A DNA stretch of 64,000 nt from Antedon mediterranea (Eukaryota > Echinodermata > Crinoidea > Comatulida > Antedonidae): positions 7,571,001-7,635,000 of the forward strand of contig NC_092677.1 in the NCBI RefSeq assembly GCF_964355755.1, in the 5' to 3' direction. The notes below the pieces were generated by a model that was not told where the DNA came from, did not search any database, and was given only the letters and a program-made list of their open reading frames with translations. Below are positions 22,301-33,968 of this stretch, one piece after another. The position numbers were made by a program, and so were the translations under genes. Each line of letters begins with the position of its first letter. Position 1 is the first letter of the stretch.

Positions 22301-24996
22301 TTGTTACCGACACACACACATACTGCTAATTTTGTTTACTGAAAAATATTTGATGAACTTAGAAAGATGTTAAATAATTGAATTACTATTTTTATTTGGT
22401 TTCAGAGATATTGTTCAATTAGTGGCAAAAATTGTACCTTTGATTGTTATATATGGATTCTTTGATTATACGGGAGTGAGTATTCTAAGCAGTGCTTGAG
22501 TTTCAGAAGGATTGAGGGTTGATCCCCTCTGATCGAAGTACATTGATTTAAGTGTCAAGGAACTAGACAGTTCTTTTTCAGAACTACATACGTGGTGTAC
22601 CGCAAACATTATTGATTTCGCCATGCAAACCTTCAAACAATATATTTTTTAGATAAAACTTATATATTATATTTATCTATAGCTGTTTGCTGCAATTTTT
22701 CAACATTTTATATGTATTTTTTAGATACCGGTATAATAAATATATAGCAAAGTATATTTTTGCTTAAAATATTCCAAGTAAAGTGAAGTACAAACTTGAT
22801 CAATAATAAAGTACTCTGTTGGAACCATGAGTTTACATGAAAATTAAACTTCTGTTTTATAATAATATATATTAAATATGTATACCTTTTCTGTAGGCTG
22901 TAGGAAATGGTGGTCTTCGAGGCTCAGGACATCAGAAGATGGGAGCAGTGCTTAACCTTATATGTTTTTATTTAATAGCTATGCCTCTTGGGGGTAGCTT
23001 GTTGTTTTTAACAGACTTAGGGATTATAGGTAAGTATCCTCAGAAACTATTCTGCTGCACCTTACATTAATTGTCTGTTGTTTACTCTTAAACCTCCTTG
23101 TGCAAATATTTAGCAAGCTTTATTTGGGGAAAGGTACATGTATGATACACCCTGTTTATTACAGTGCCATGTTAATGCTATATTGAAAGGTATGATACAC
23201 CCTGTTTTTTCCATGTCTGGAACAACTTAAATATGACTATTGAAAATGCAAAATCCATTAATGTTTTTTAAAAATTGTATAAGTTGAATCTAATTAATAG
23301 GTACAAATCTTCAGCTGATGTCAATGTTACTTTATATATATATTTTACTATATTGTATATTTCCTATTATAGTATTAGCTGTTTTATAGTTGTTTAGTTA
23401 TTTTAGGTCTTCAACCCTGTACAAGCTTTTAGCTTATTGCTGTTGATCCTTTTCATCTTTTTTGCATTTTATCTTTGACATGTTTTATAATTATTTTATT
23501 TATTTTTTGATGAATAAAACGAAAATGTATGTTTATTACAGTGCCGTTTTAATTCTATATTGAAACAAACTAAAATCATACATTATTGCAAAAATTTAGT
23601 TACTGCAGTAACTACAGTGACTACAGTAGAGTAGTTTTGACATGATTCCTAAAGTTATGTCTACACTATCAAACTAGTTTGACCAAAAAAGTGTGATGTG
23701 CCCAAATATGGTAGTGATATGCCCAAATATGGTAGTGATATGCCCAAATATGGCAGTGATATAACATCATCATGTCCATATATGGGCACATCAAATTTGT
23801 TTGTCACATAAAGTTTGATAGTGTAGATAGAGCTTTAGTGTACTAATTTGAATGTTTTTACAGTGTGCCCTTAGAGAGAACTGAAAAAAAATATGAAAAC
23901 CTGCATGGGTGATCCTCTCTAAAAATGGTTACTAGGATATAATAAAGTATGCTTTATTCTGTATTATAGGACTGTGGATTGGTATAACTGTTTGTTTGAT
24001 AGTGCAAGGGACATCTCTATTTATTATTTTAATGAATTTAGATTGGGAGCTTGAAGTGCACAAGGTATGATTTAAATAGTTTATATCAATTTCTGAACCA
24101 CTATTATGTTTATTGAGACCCTTCCCAGTGGCGTAATCCATATGCTTTTAAGGCCCCTGGTTTATGGATGCTAAGTGGGCTTCCAACGTGGGAGGCCTTG
24201 GATGTCTTTTTATCCTGCTCAGAGGCCAACATAAGCTTCGGGGCTCCTGGTATGTGTTTGGCAGTGAGAAATGATTTAGATGATGGAACACGAATACCTA
24301 ATACTTTAAACTTGAGCTAAAAAATGTGATGCTTGTGGTTTAGTTTCAGATTTTGTTGCGATTAAGGTTTTAATTTATTGTCTAATTCTATAACATACAC
24401 AACATAAAGTATAAAACAGGTTTTGGCTGATGTATTGTTACAGTAGATAAATAGTAGAAAATTATTTTATTTCTCGTTGAGTAAAATGTTGTAGCTCTAT
24501 AGTACAACTTACAGTTTCTATTTCCAAACTTAATTGTTAGGCGCAAATTAGAGCTGGAGCAAATAAAACAAGACGGTCGTCAACGCAAAAGGCAAACAAA
24601 TCAGAAAAAGAGTGTTTAAATAGTGAAGATTGCGAGGAAAATGCAACAGAACTTCGTAAACTTTCCGATAAAACATCAAAGAAACTTTCTGCGGAAGAGC
24701 CAGAGACATGTGAAACACTAATGAATGATAGTAGTAGTGGAAGGAATTACGTCGTTGTAGAGAAAGCTGATAAAGTTGAAGATGATGACATCAAAATACG
24801 ACTGGTTCCAGATAATTTACGATACACAATCTTAAAGCGTGCTGCTTTTATATTGATCAGTGTAGTTGTTTTTGTTACAGGTTTCCTACTTAGTATTGTA
24901 TTCCGCCCGACGTATTGTGATATGTATTCTTCCTTAAATGTAACAGTGGATACTGAATCTGACTATTATTTTGATGATGATTGTATTCAATTATAG
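10332..24996 (+). CDS. SLC47A: multidrug and toxin extrusion (MATE, SLC47-type) transporter
   Basis: The product exports organic cations in exchange for protons across the plasma membrane. Coding exons: 10332-10427, 10865-10966, 12777-12845, 13528-13676, 16486-16528, 16714-16856, 17939-18036, 18417-18530, 19607-19674, 20332-20440, 21246-21321, 22406-22475, 22897-23029, 23970-24064, 24541-24996. All have GT-AG borders and phases close to a 606-residue protein; human MATE1 is about 570. Diagnostic stretches are PLLFCGRLGKLEFASASLA (TM1-2), SLSGMLHVCLEWWCFEIGYF with conserved Glu260 and Glu265 in the EWWxxE motif, IPYGLSISASIRIGHSLGAK, and GNGGLRGSGHQ. The last exon encodes a charged cytoplasmic loop and a final membrane span (near AAFILISVVVFVTGFLL), the SLC47-type C-terminus. 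An acceptor at 10250-10251 shows about 80 bases of 5'UTR in the first coding exon, so an upstream non-coding exon is expected. Which paralogue it is cannot be decided here. Confidence 0.93.
10979..11400 (+). repeat. tandem duplication with tgatcatcattatcaatc repeats
   Basis: Located in MATE intron 2. A unit of about 195 bp (aacatcatc...gatcatc...cttgcgacatga...aaaatagtgtttcctttta...tcttgattgatttttttc) occurs at 10979-11150 and again at 11174-11375. The second copy has expanded the internal 'aatctgatcatcattatc' 18-mer to three or more copies. Confidence 0.75.
11550..12275 (-). mobile_element. 5'-truncated non-LTR (CR1/L2-like) retrotransposon
   Basis: On the minus strand an open frame from about 12272 to 11676 encodes the C-terminal part of a reverse transcriptase. 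It has NETKSKCLLFCP, then SITYLGHVISNDLSDDSDI, then ANSLNRKFGKCS and a C-terminal thumb-like region with FKSYCVSMYCSTLW. The catalytic YxDD region is missing, so the copy is truncated at its 5' side, as is common for LINEs. The 3' side ends in short repeats (atgaaatgaaatg) near 11550, which fits CR1/L2-type tails. It sits antisense in MATE intron 2 and is probably inert. Confidence 0.75.
12404..12720 (+). repeat. imperfect direct duplication, about 170 bp
   Basis: MATE intron 2. The blocks 'gtacaaacaacaattcact' and 'agtgtgaccacccaataaat' followed by 'tagtgtaa-cgtag' occur in the same order near 12459-12555 and again near 12610-12735. Confidence 0.6.
13719..13755. repeat. hairpin at edge of a CpG-richer insertion
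   Basis: Inverted arms ctagatggtacgc / gcgtaccatctag are separated by an 11-base loop (tcgcttcgctc), just inside MATE intron 4. The following DNA to about 15170 is richer in CpG than the rest of the intron. It contains a 90-bp direct duplication (tttaatcgtcaata, near 14250-14340 and 14945-15050), and ends near 'ttatatatagatg', faintly echoing the left edge. This looks like a transposable element, but no coding capacity or clear right terminus is visible. Confidence 0.5.
17695..17770 (+). mobile_element. 3' tail of the 5S-type SINE family
   Basis: MATE intron 6. The blocks 'caaacctgttagtggcgg' and 'gctgttggttttgactgaat' plus an aaaat-rich tail match the last roughly 80 bases of the complete copy at 60528-60890. 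Only the tail is present here. Confidence 0.7.
19095..19500 (+). repeat. 58-bp tandem repeat, exactly 7 copies
   Basis: MATE intron 8. The unit starts atttaaacactgtatacact and ends gcaactcagtttagaca. Copies begin at 19095 and every 58 bases after. Two variable sites (cactg/cattg and tttaga/tttgga) split the array into an early block and a late block, with the last unit mixed. Confidence 0.95.
19735..19776. repeat. perfect 20-bp-arm hairpin
   Basis: Arms aaccatagagatattatagt and its exact complement are separated by only two bases (ga). It lies in MATE intron 9 and has no relation to the splice sites. Confidence 0.9.
21085..21222 (+). mobile_element. MITE family A, copy 1
   Basis: MATE intron 10. 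It starts agctctgtctaaacta and ends tagtgtggacagagctttat, so the termini are inverted copies. Inside are 'gtgatgtggccaaatatg' and 'atatgggcacatcac', which also face each other. Shares the terminal and internal motifs with the copies at 21781, 23650 and 57484. Confidence 0.75.
21781..21948 (+). mobile_element. MITE family A, copy 2
   Basis: MATE intron 11. Same inverted termini (cttgtctacactatcaaac / gtttgataatgtag) and the 'gggcacatcac' block. The internal 'aaatatggtagtg(c/a)tatg' motif is repeated about three times. Confidence 0.8.
23650..23838 (+). mobile_element. MITE family A, copy 3
   Basis: MATE intron 13. Termini gtctacactatcaaactag / gtttgatagtgtagatag. The internal unit 'cccaaatatggtagtgatatg' (shown here as one repeat) occurs three times, making this the longest copy of the family. 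Confidence 0.82.
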
Positions 24997-25424
24997 TGTT
25001 GTTTTATTAGAATGTATTTTTCTATAATGTAAAACATTTTACCTCTCTCAATCATTATCAGGGATGGATTCATTATTTTTTTTCTGTTGGGGTGGCGACC
25101 ATCGCTAAACAAGGATTGAAGTGTTTGACTTCTTTTTCGTGGGCTACTAAGAGCCCCAATTGTCTACATCCAGCCCTTCCACAGGCTATGGCTAAATTTT
25201 AAGATTTTAATATTTTTGGGTTTTAGATGCAATATAATCAATTACATTTAAGATATATATGAGATTTAAATGAGTGCAGAATACTGTAAGTGTGTTATTT
25301 ACTACAGTATACATTTAAAAAAAAAGTTAAAGTTATGCCTAATCTTTCACTTAATTTATTGGTAAAAACAAAAATTTAACAAATGGTGGTGTGGCAGTGT
25401 CTAAATGAGAGAATCCAATGGTTA
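24997..25424. other. MATE 3' flank
   Basis: Non-coding. It contains the likely 3'UTR of the transporter. I see no clear AATAAA signal close to the stop codon. Confidence 0.5.
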
Positions 25425-27175
25425 TACAGTACTGACTACAAATCATGTACCATAACCCGCGTTTGTCGCGCGTGTAAAATATGTGTAATTGCCGCGTGCC
25501 TGTATTTGCCGTGTGGACCATGACGTCATCACTTTGTAGCTTTTTACTGGTAAAATATGGAACTCCCGGTACGACGCCACGACAACACACACGTGGGTAT
25601 CAGTTTGTTTTGTTTCTATTGTTTAGGCCTACCATCATATTTATGTAATCTGAACCCGCCCGTTACTGTATGTAACAAAGTTTATTTTTTCTCTATTGTT
25701 TAGGCAAACAATAAATAAGAAAGTTTATAGAATTCATGTAAATTGTTTTTCATCGGGGTTTTGTTTAGAGTTCACGTCGTATTATTTTATATAATGTGAC
25801 GTGAGGCGTACAGTGAGAAGTGTACAACAGGGAGGCTAGAATAGAGAGCTACTGTACCTAAGCCCCCCACAAAAAAAAAACATATTTAGCGATCTTTAAT
25901 AGGTCAATAAATAGCCTAATAATAGTAAAATTATAAAATGATGTTTCCTTGTATTTTCGTAACCAAAAGCCAAATATTTAAATTAAAATACAGCGCTAGT
26001 GTTTTAGGCCAAGTACAGTATTCGCTCAAATAACTGTGACTGTGAATGGGTTTTCCGCCGCTCAGTGTAGAAAGTAAAATTATTACGTTCTTCTAACACG
26101 TTTATTACATGTCTTTAGTATATTTCTATCTAACATGTCTGCATTGTATACTTGCTTTATACATTCTCTGCTTATGAAACGACTTAATAAGTTGCTAAAT
26201 TGACGTTTAAAGCAGATATTTGTCTGACATCAGCCCATGTTTATAATGAAAACAAAACAAGGTTCCGAAAATGGTACAGTCCAAAATGAGGTGTGCAATT
26301 AAATAATATCAACGTAAACATATGCGCACGGTATCGGGGCTGTAATTATAAGAGAACTGATTTCCCCTGGACGGGAAATGGTAAAAACTTGTATTTATTC
26401 GACCTCGCTTCTCTCTCGCTCTGGCTGTGTGCGGAGGAGAATCGCTCCAACGTGGTTTCGTGGAGCGATTAATGGTCCAGTCCGTAACAGGGGTGTACAT
26501 TAGTTACCGCGCTAAATACATGCATGTCAATACTGGCGTTGTAATACTATATAAATGTTTTCCTCCCCGACGGGGAATGGTAAAACCTTTATGTTATTAT
26601 TTGGCCTAGCAACTGTGTGTACTCAATGGATGAACTCTACAACGTGGTGCGTACAGAAAGTACGTCATTCGGCCACCAGCAACGATCGTGTTTTGAAAGA
26701 TATTGTTGGGTCTTTTCTACCTTGTTTTTTTTAATGAGTTTTCTCAAATACTTAATAAATATGACTTAAAAATATATATAAACAAACCCTGAAAGCAAAC
26801 TAGGCCTAGAATAGTAGTACTGTACTCCCGGTAGTAGGCCTACTAACTAGGACTATTTTCAATCACAGACATAATTGCATCATGCACTATGATAAATAAA
26901 TCGATTTTTTATTTCAAATAGGCCTATATTTTGTTATATAAAATGCTGTTATCCTGTACTGTAATTCCAGTTATTGTCTGTTTGATGATAATAATATATA
27001 TGAACAAAACATCAACAAATTATAAATACAGTTCGCTGCAGTTGAATTACTCAATGCAGTAATGCATGAGTGAATATGGACAGTATTGTTAGTACCTAAT
27101 TACACGCGAGTCACGCGTTTTTCACACCCGTGTAAAATGTGTGGGCTTGGTATATGATATGTAGTCAGTACTGTA
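25425..27175. mobile_element. 1.75-kb TIR element without coding capacity
   Basis: The left end tacagtactgactacaaatc is matched in reverse by gtagtcagtactgta at 27161-27175. The similarity continues inwards: an 'accataacccgcg..gtgtaaaatatgtgtaatt' region on the left against an 'aattacacgcgagtcacgcg..gtgtaaaatgtgtgg' region on the right. Inside, a 30-bp motif containing 'gacgggaaatggtaaaaac' occurs near 26360 and in altered form ('gacggggaatggtaaaac') near 26565. No protein is recognisable. The ends are compatible with a TA duplication, not proven. Confidence 0.65.
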
Positions 27176-27370
27176 ATATGTCAAATATGGAGAAAAAATA
27201 ATTTTCCTCCATGATCAAAGTCAATATGAACTTTGGACAAGTTACAAAATAACAAATAAATAAGCATATATACTCAGGTTCACTTAGTTCATTTAGTGAA
27301 GTCCAATTCAGACTTAAGCGGCATCCCACCATGCAATTTTTCTGATCTGGTCAGCTTGTATTAATGTTGT

Positions 27371-27600
27371 AGTGGAGCTGTAGCTTGGTGGTTAATGTGC
27401 TTTCCTTTCAATCCAGGGTTCAATCCTGACCTACAGTGATGCCAGGGTTGTAACTCATGACTCTTTTAACTCCACTCTCTAAGCCTGAAATTTGACTTAG
27501 ACTAAAAAGCCAGATAATAATTATATTAAATAGTTTATCCATCCTGTAATGCTATAGTTGGTGGTCGTAAATGCGTATGAAATAAATAAATAATTAATTA
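27371..27600 (+). mobile_element. tRNA-derived SINE
   Basis: The head has a box A-like tagcttggtgg (27381-27391) and, about 35 bases later, a box B-like gggttcaatcctg, the two internal pol III promoter elements of tRNA genes. The body follows and the 3' end is an aaataaataaataa tail. It does not fold as a functional tRNA. Confidence 0.75.
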
Positions 27601-28329
27601 AAACACATTTTATTTTAAACACCAGTTTTGTTTTATTACCATAAGTCATTAGTCTTTAGTTTTTAAGGACTAGTTCCTTATTTAGATACAATTGTATTGC
27701 TTTTTTTAAATGTTGAAGTGGAATTGATTTGATGATATGTATTTAATGATAATATGTATAGTTTTATGCTGAAACTGAAACTACCTTGTCAGATAAGTAA
27801 ACAGAATTAAACCATAGTATTACTGTAAATACAAAAACTAATCATGTTGTATATATGATAATATTAATGGTGTATGAAGTAAACATGGTTATAGCATGAA
27901 AGAATTCAAAATTTCTTCAGGCTTTTATACCATGGAGAATTCATTCTCCATGCTTATACTAAATATAGAGGTTGATTATTGTATGAAAAGGGCTTTCAAA
28001 TTCAAATTATTTTGGACAAATATCATTTTCGTTACATAATCATAATTGTTTTGTATTATTTTAATGCTCATAATCATCTTTACAAAAGTTAAAACTTAGG
28101 TTAGAAGAAGTTTAATTGATTCAATTTGTATTTGACCAAACCTTTTCTATGTAAGATTATTTGTAAAATGTGATATAAACAGTACTAACAATTTTGGATA
28201 AAGTTAACCGTAAAGCTACCTTTACGTGATAATTTGAGTCAATCATAATCATTATAACTTTAATTTATAAAAAGAAGAAATTAATAACTAAAACAATAAT
28301 TAAGATGTATTTTCCCCAAAATCATGAAA

Positions 28330-28600
28330 CATTTTATGAAATCAACTATTTAATAGATCATTTTGCAATTTAATGAAGTTATTCACTTCCATTGAAAAAA
28401 AAACCAGAAAAAAACATGTTTTCACACAAAAGACAAAATAAACAGTTAAATTCAACCAAAAACCCATTGATTTTTTGGATAAATAATTTTTTTTAATCCA
28501 ATTTTTGGTCAACTATTATATGTGACATTAAAATCATGGCATATTAAAAAAGAAATATTTAAAACAAATTGTCAGCAGAACAAATATCTTTCATTTTAGT
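28330..28600 (-). repeat. interspersed repeat family B, copy 1
   Basis: In reverse orientation this shares the ordered blocks 'gattttaatgtcacat', 'caatgggtttttggttgaat', 'attttgtcttttgtg' and 'aatggaagtgaataact' with segments at 31850-32130 and 57840-58110. No coding frame; probably a non-autonomous element. Confidence 0.65.
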
Positions 28601-29078
28601 AACTTGTTGTTGTTATTGCATTTACAATTCAATCATCAAAGGACTTACTTTTAAGTTTGGTTGAAAGTTAATAACTATGTTATATACTGGTATTACATTG
28701 TTTGTTATATTAAATTCAAATATTTTAATACAATAACATTTTAATATTTTTTAAACAGAATAAAGTATACATAAGATTATAATCTACATATAATATATCA
28801 TTGTTTTACAAAAAAGGTAAAGATGTTTTAATGACTGAACACAAAAAAATGTCTTTAATGAAACTTGAAACTATTTTTTTTGTGTAATTTTAAATAAACC
28901 AAAAAATCAAAATGTTAGAAAAATTCTTATTTATTTTGTCGTCCTTCAGATGATTTTAATGTTTGTACTCTCAGAGGAGAGTTTGTAATGTTCTACGTGT
29001 AAATAGCATGAAATTACTGTTTTCGTATAAATAGCTTTGGTATAAAAATTTAAAATTAAGTCACGCGTAGAGAAAAAC

Positions 29079-32000
29079 ATGGCGGCGACGAGCACGAGAT
29101 TACGGCTGCTGGCTGGAACTTTGCAATTTTCTGCTTCTAAGATTATGAATGTTAATGTTCTTGCCAAGCAAAGTCAACCTTTAATTTTAACACAGTCAAC
29201 CAGATATTTTAACAGGAGCTGTATTGCTTTTACAGGTAAAATATTAATGTTTATTTTTAGGCCTAGCCTAGGCTAGGTAGGCCTAGGCCTAGGCTAGTTT
29301 TTGAAGAGCGCACGGCGGTGACGCCCGAAATTAAGAAGCTGAGCCGCGAGGAGAGAACTTGTCACTTCCTGGCCTAACTAAACTCGGCCTAGGTAGGTTA
29401 AACAAAAGGCAGAGAGGTGTTAAGGAATATAATATCTAGGATAAATAGGCTTACTTAGGCTAGATTAGAATTTACGTGATTTATTAGGCGCTACTGCAGT
29501 TTCGCCGCCATTTAATTATTAATAATTTTCTTTTAGGCAATCACAATCTTTTATTTAAAAAAAAAATGTTAATATTTTTTTTTGCAGTTGAAATAGTGTA
29601 GGCTAGGCCTTACAAACAATAAACAAGGTGTGAAAATGCAGTGACTGAACCCCATTTTTTGTTTTCGATGTTTTGTTGTGCGCAATCCAATGTGAACGAT
29701 TTGCACAATTTTAAATGTGCAAGGAATTCCTTTTAAACTCAATTTGATTCAAATTGCACATGTATCAGTATTTTGCTTGGTTCCCACTAGGATGCAATTC
29801 GCTTATAATTACAACTTATGCCCTAGTAGTGGGAACTAAGCTTAAATTTGGTTAAGTTGCCAATGAAATGCCATACCGTTTTACTGTCGTTAATTGTTTT
29901 GCAGAAAGGAAGTATTCTAAAGAGCATGAATGGATCACATTAGAAGACAACATAGGGACTATTGGCATATCAGACTATGCTCAGGTGATGATCAAAATAC
30001 AATAGAATCCCCCAGGACACCTTCAGGACTAAAAAAATATGCACTCGCATCGGCTCAACCAATTAATTCCATTAATTTCCATATTGTTCCATGAATGTTA
30101 ATTATAAAAACAATTTTTTTTTGTTCAGGATGCATTAGGTGATCTAGTTTTTGTGGATTTACCAGAGGTTGGGACCAAATTTTTCAAAGGAGGTATGTTC
30201 AAATATGCTATGCTGTCTGTGTTCTAAAATTGTGATAAATTGGTTGGGGTGGAAAAATTATGTTACAGGTATTGGATTGTTGAGGATTCTTGGAAAGGTT
30301 CTTGCTCATGTGCTATGTCAGTGTGTGTTGGATTCATTCCATAAATAGTAACTGCATTTATTTTACTGCAATAATTATTTTACTTTGTTCAAATCAGGGA
30401 AGAGTTAACTAATTTAACTCTTCCCTGGTTAAAATGTAAAAGTTTATGAGGCAATAACTGCAACAAACATTTGTGTGATTATCCCAAAACAAGTTTGAAA
30501 AATAATTGTTTAAAAAGGTTAATCAAAATCTAACTAATGCAGCAGTAACTACTGCAGTAAAATAATTTTACGTTGGTTGTTACTTACTGATACAGTAACT
30601 ATTTTCAAAGCCTTTTGTGAAGAATTGTGTCCTCAAGTAGGGTTTACGATTTATGAGGTCATAAAAAATTTACTCTTTATCAGAGGTCATGTAATTTCAA
30701 TACATTTGTATAGTACCTACAGTATATTACCATAAAGATATTTTAGTCATGGGAACAATACATAATATCTCTATGTAATATGCCTACATGCCTTTAGCCT
30801 TTAGTTTGTAACAGGGTGTTCTTTTTTTCATGTCAAAAGGCTAGTTAGGTCTTACCAGGACTTTTGCTGCTGGTCTCTATTGTTTGAAAGGTCACTTCAG
30901 GAAAAAAGGCAGTTAGTTCAAACCCTTGAACCTTCCCTGATTAAATGCATACAGCTAAATAATAAACAAAATATATACTTATTAATATTTATTTATTAAC
31001 CTTTATTAACATATTTCTGACTTCCTAAAATGTTAGTCTAAAATGATGAGTCTAATTCCAAGTGGAAAGATTTCCAAATGAATTTTTGATAATTGCAATA
31101 AAAAGTTTGTTTTTTAATGTCAGTTATTTTTTTTCAATTTGTTATTCCTAAAAGAATTTTACTGTTTAATTTTCAGATGAATTTGGAGCCCTTGAGAGTG
31201 TAAAGGCAGCCAGTGATTTGTACATGCCAGTATCGGGAGAAGTAACAGAAACAAATTCTGGATTGGAAGACGAGCCCTCACTTATCAACAAACATCCATA
31301 TGACGAAGGTAATAAATGATAATAATAAAAATTGATTATATTCGCACACACACAAGGCACATACGGTACACAAAGAATATACGGTATAACGAATAAATAA
31401 AAGTTACACATTAGAGATTGTGACCTCTTGTTGACATGGTATGCTTTTGTCCAACAGTTGACCAACTATGGCTGTGAAGATACTGTTGCAATTACAGTAT
31501 ACAAGAAATGTAATAATATTTTAAATAAGCCACTCAGTTTAGTATTATATAATAATAATAATTTAGTGTTATTATTAAAGCTTCATTCACACTTGTTCTG
31601 TTGCATATAAAGAAAGATGGCGTTGTAATAGAATGTAATAACAATCAATGGAAAATCATATAAGAGTTCTATGAAGCAGAACATAGCTTTTAACTTAGCC
31701 TGCTGTTCAAGTAAAGAACAGTGCTAGACGACTCATTCCACATTGTGCCTTAAAAACTACTGTGTTTTTCACATACCAGGCAAAATTAAAAGTATTCTTA
31801 AATGTACTTTTGTTAAAAAGTCACATGGTCTATTAAATCTATAGCGAAAAAAAAGTTATTCTAGCCTTTTTTTTTATAATTATGTTTGATATATTATTTT
31901 TATTATTTAATGTTTTTGTTGAAAATGCCATTTTAATTTTTAATGTCACAGTTTTTCATAAAAATTTAAATAAAGCAAAACAAAGTTAAATTGGCTGGAA

Positions 32001-32290
32001 TTCAATGGGTTCTTGGTTGAATTCAACTCTTTGTTTTGTCTTTTTTAAGTGAAAACATTACTTCTTTTAAAGTTTTTATTCCACGGAAGTGATTAACTAA
32101 GTTATTAAAACTGTGAAAAAAATAAAAAAAGTCTTTTTTTTTTATTATAATGTTTATTTCTCTTCCAATTCATAATTTAAAAATTGCATTTACAGGTTGG
32201 ATATTGAAAGTTAAACTTGGCAACTTAGATGAGGTGGAGGAACTAATGACAGAGACAGAGTACAATGAATTTTTAAAGTCTGAAGAATAA
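29079..32290 (+). CDS. GCSH: glycine cleavage system H protein, mitochondrial
   Basis: H protein carries the aminomethyl group of glycine on a lipoyl arm between the P, T and L proteins in the mitochondrial matrix. Exons 29079-29235, 29905-29984, 30129-30192, 31177-31308 and 32196-32290 join in phase to 175 residues, close to human GCSH (173). Residues 1-50 are basic and hydroxylated with few acidic residues ([13 protein letters not shown]...), a mitochondrial targeting peptide. The mature part begins [13 protein letters not shown], then [20 protein letters not shown], and the lipoylation site [17 protein letters not shown] with the acceptor Lys at residue 110. It ends WILKVKLGN...[12 protein letters not shown]. 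The ATG lies in an aacATGGCGGCG context and is the first plausible start. Polyadenylation signals AATAAA are at 32367-32372 and 32392-32397. The gene is complete and looks functional. Confidence 0.96.
30395..30427. repeat. hairpin, 14-bp perfect arms
   Basis: cagggaagagttaa / ttaactcttccctg with a 5-base loop, in GCSH intron 3. Sequences like 'actcttccctgg' also occur near 10748, 19720 and 30930, so this belongs to an interspersed family. Confidence 0.85.
31850..32130 (+). repeat. interspersed repeat family B, copy 2
   Basis: GCSH intron 4. It carries 'ttttaatgtcacag', 'ggctggaattcaatggg', 'ttggttgaattcaac', 'ttgttttgtctttttt' and 'cggaagtgattaacta' in the same order as copies at 28.3-28.6 kb (inverted) and 57.8-58.1 kb. 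Confidence 0.65.
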
Positions 32291-33548
32291 AACTCACTTA
32301 GCACCTGATTTATCAACAAATATATTAAGTTTCTAACAAAGCTTCAATAGTATAAAAGGAAGCTGTAATAAAATGAAAATTAACACTGTAAAATAAATTT
32401 AAAAACATCACATCTTTATATATCTCTAGTTTTTTGTTGGATGTTGTGTGTATGGTATGTTTTTTTTTGTAGCAAGATTTTGTGATTTTTGTTTTCAATT
32501 TAATAATAGTTGGTGCTGTGTGGATAAACTTAATTCATCTATTTAAAAAAATATGTTTTAATCTAAGGGTATAATGACTGCTAATCCACTAATTTTAAAT
32601 ACCAATTCTGTCAATTTCAATGATTAAACAATAGTATTTTGACCAATGTTGTCCAAGATGAATTTTTTCTTTTGCGGGTTAAAATACACTTATGTGATTC
32701 GCTGAATGAAGCACATGACTTACAAAAGTATCTAGTAGTACCGGTAATTGTTTTTGTTTAAATGTAGCACGACCATCGATTGTTTTACTTTTTTTTAAAT
32801 CACAGTTCAAGTATTGGTATGATACGCTATGTGTGTCAAAATATGTTTCGTTCTGCGAATATTAAGCTGAATCTAATACGTAGACTAGACATACCGTACC
32901 ACGGTTACGCGTACATTTTATTTGTGGCATACGGATATACAGTTTTTGTAAACATTTTAGCGTACATGTATTGAGAAGCTATTTAAAATGTGATTGTTTT
33001 TAGAGGTGTTGTGACACTATTTCAGAAACCAATGTACAAAAGTCGATTCAAACAAGGCCATATACATGGCTGCAGTCGCATGCTCAAGTTAGTGTTTACC
33101 GACCAACCGACCGATATAGTGAGCTGTAGAATCGTGTTGCATGTGACTAAATGAACAAAATGTTATTGAGTGTTTGAAAGACACGTTTAGTGGGTGACTG
33201 CAAGTTTTAGTGGGTGACTGCAAATTAACTAAATGGAAAATTCGCGAGCACATATATTGGCAATATAGAAAGACTACGAAAAAATGGAATACGAAACATG
33301 CGGGGAAACATGACTACACATTTTTAATAGAGAGCAAAATTATTATCAAGAGTTTTTATAGTGCTGCTCATCCACCAGCTTTTTGCTGATGAAAAAAACA
33401 TGAAAATTAGATGAGTCGCTGAAAATGATACAAACATTTTCAGAAATGTGAATAAGCTTTTGTTTTTATCCCAATAATATTGTATATATTATAATGTATG
33501 TCACTGTGTTATAACTTATCTTTCTTTTTGTGTGTATTTCACATATAA

Positions 33549-33770
33549 ATGAGGTTGTCAAATAGGGAAATAACATGTAGGCAGATATCCAATCAAATTG
33601 TAAAAAGGGAAATGGATACTAAACATGTTGAGAATGAATTAGAATGGTTACACCAGAAGCAAGAGAAGTGTAGGAAAGCAAAAAGAAACCTGGAGAAGAA
33701 CTGTGGAAAACAAGTTCAGCTACAGGACATGGGCAGCCCAGAAAGGGAAGCATGGAAGACAGAAGTATAG
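33549..33770 (+). CDS. hypothetical charged short ORF
   Basis: 73 codons from ATG to TAG, rich in Lys, Glu and Gln (for example ENELEWLHQKQEKCRKAKR), predicted helical or coiled coil. I do not recognise a family and see no splice partner or promoter. It may be a remnant of a mobile element, or chance. Confidence 0.15.
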   Translation: MRLSNREITCRQISNQIVKREMDTKHVENELEWLHQKQEKCRKAKRNLEKNCGKQVQLQDMGSPEREAWKTEV

Positions 33771-33968
33771 GACAAGGCCCTATTGTCCCAGGGAAGAGAA
33801 CAAGGAATAAACAATAAAATAGTGAAGAAAAGGAAATGGATTGGAATGATACATCAAAAGTAGCACTGACATGCTTTTGTCGAGTTGAGTGGTTAAGGCA
33901 GGAGCTCTGCAAACCATAGCTATTACAAGGCATGCACTCCTCGACCATTGTTCAGTGTACACATCTGG

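Noticed and set aside
23932-24141. Minus-strand ORF across MATE exon 14
   Set aside because: It is a shadow of the real plus-strand exon, which has proper splice borders and family similarity.
27371-27440. Functional tRNA gene
   Set aside because: Only box A and box B-like sequences are kept; the acceptor and anticodon stems do not pair and a SINE body follows.
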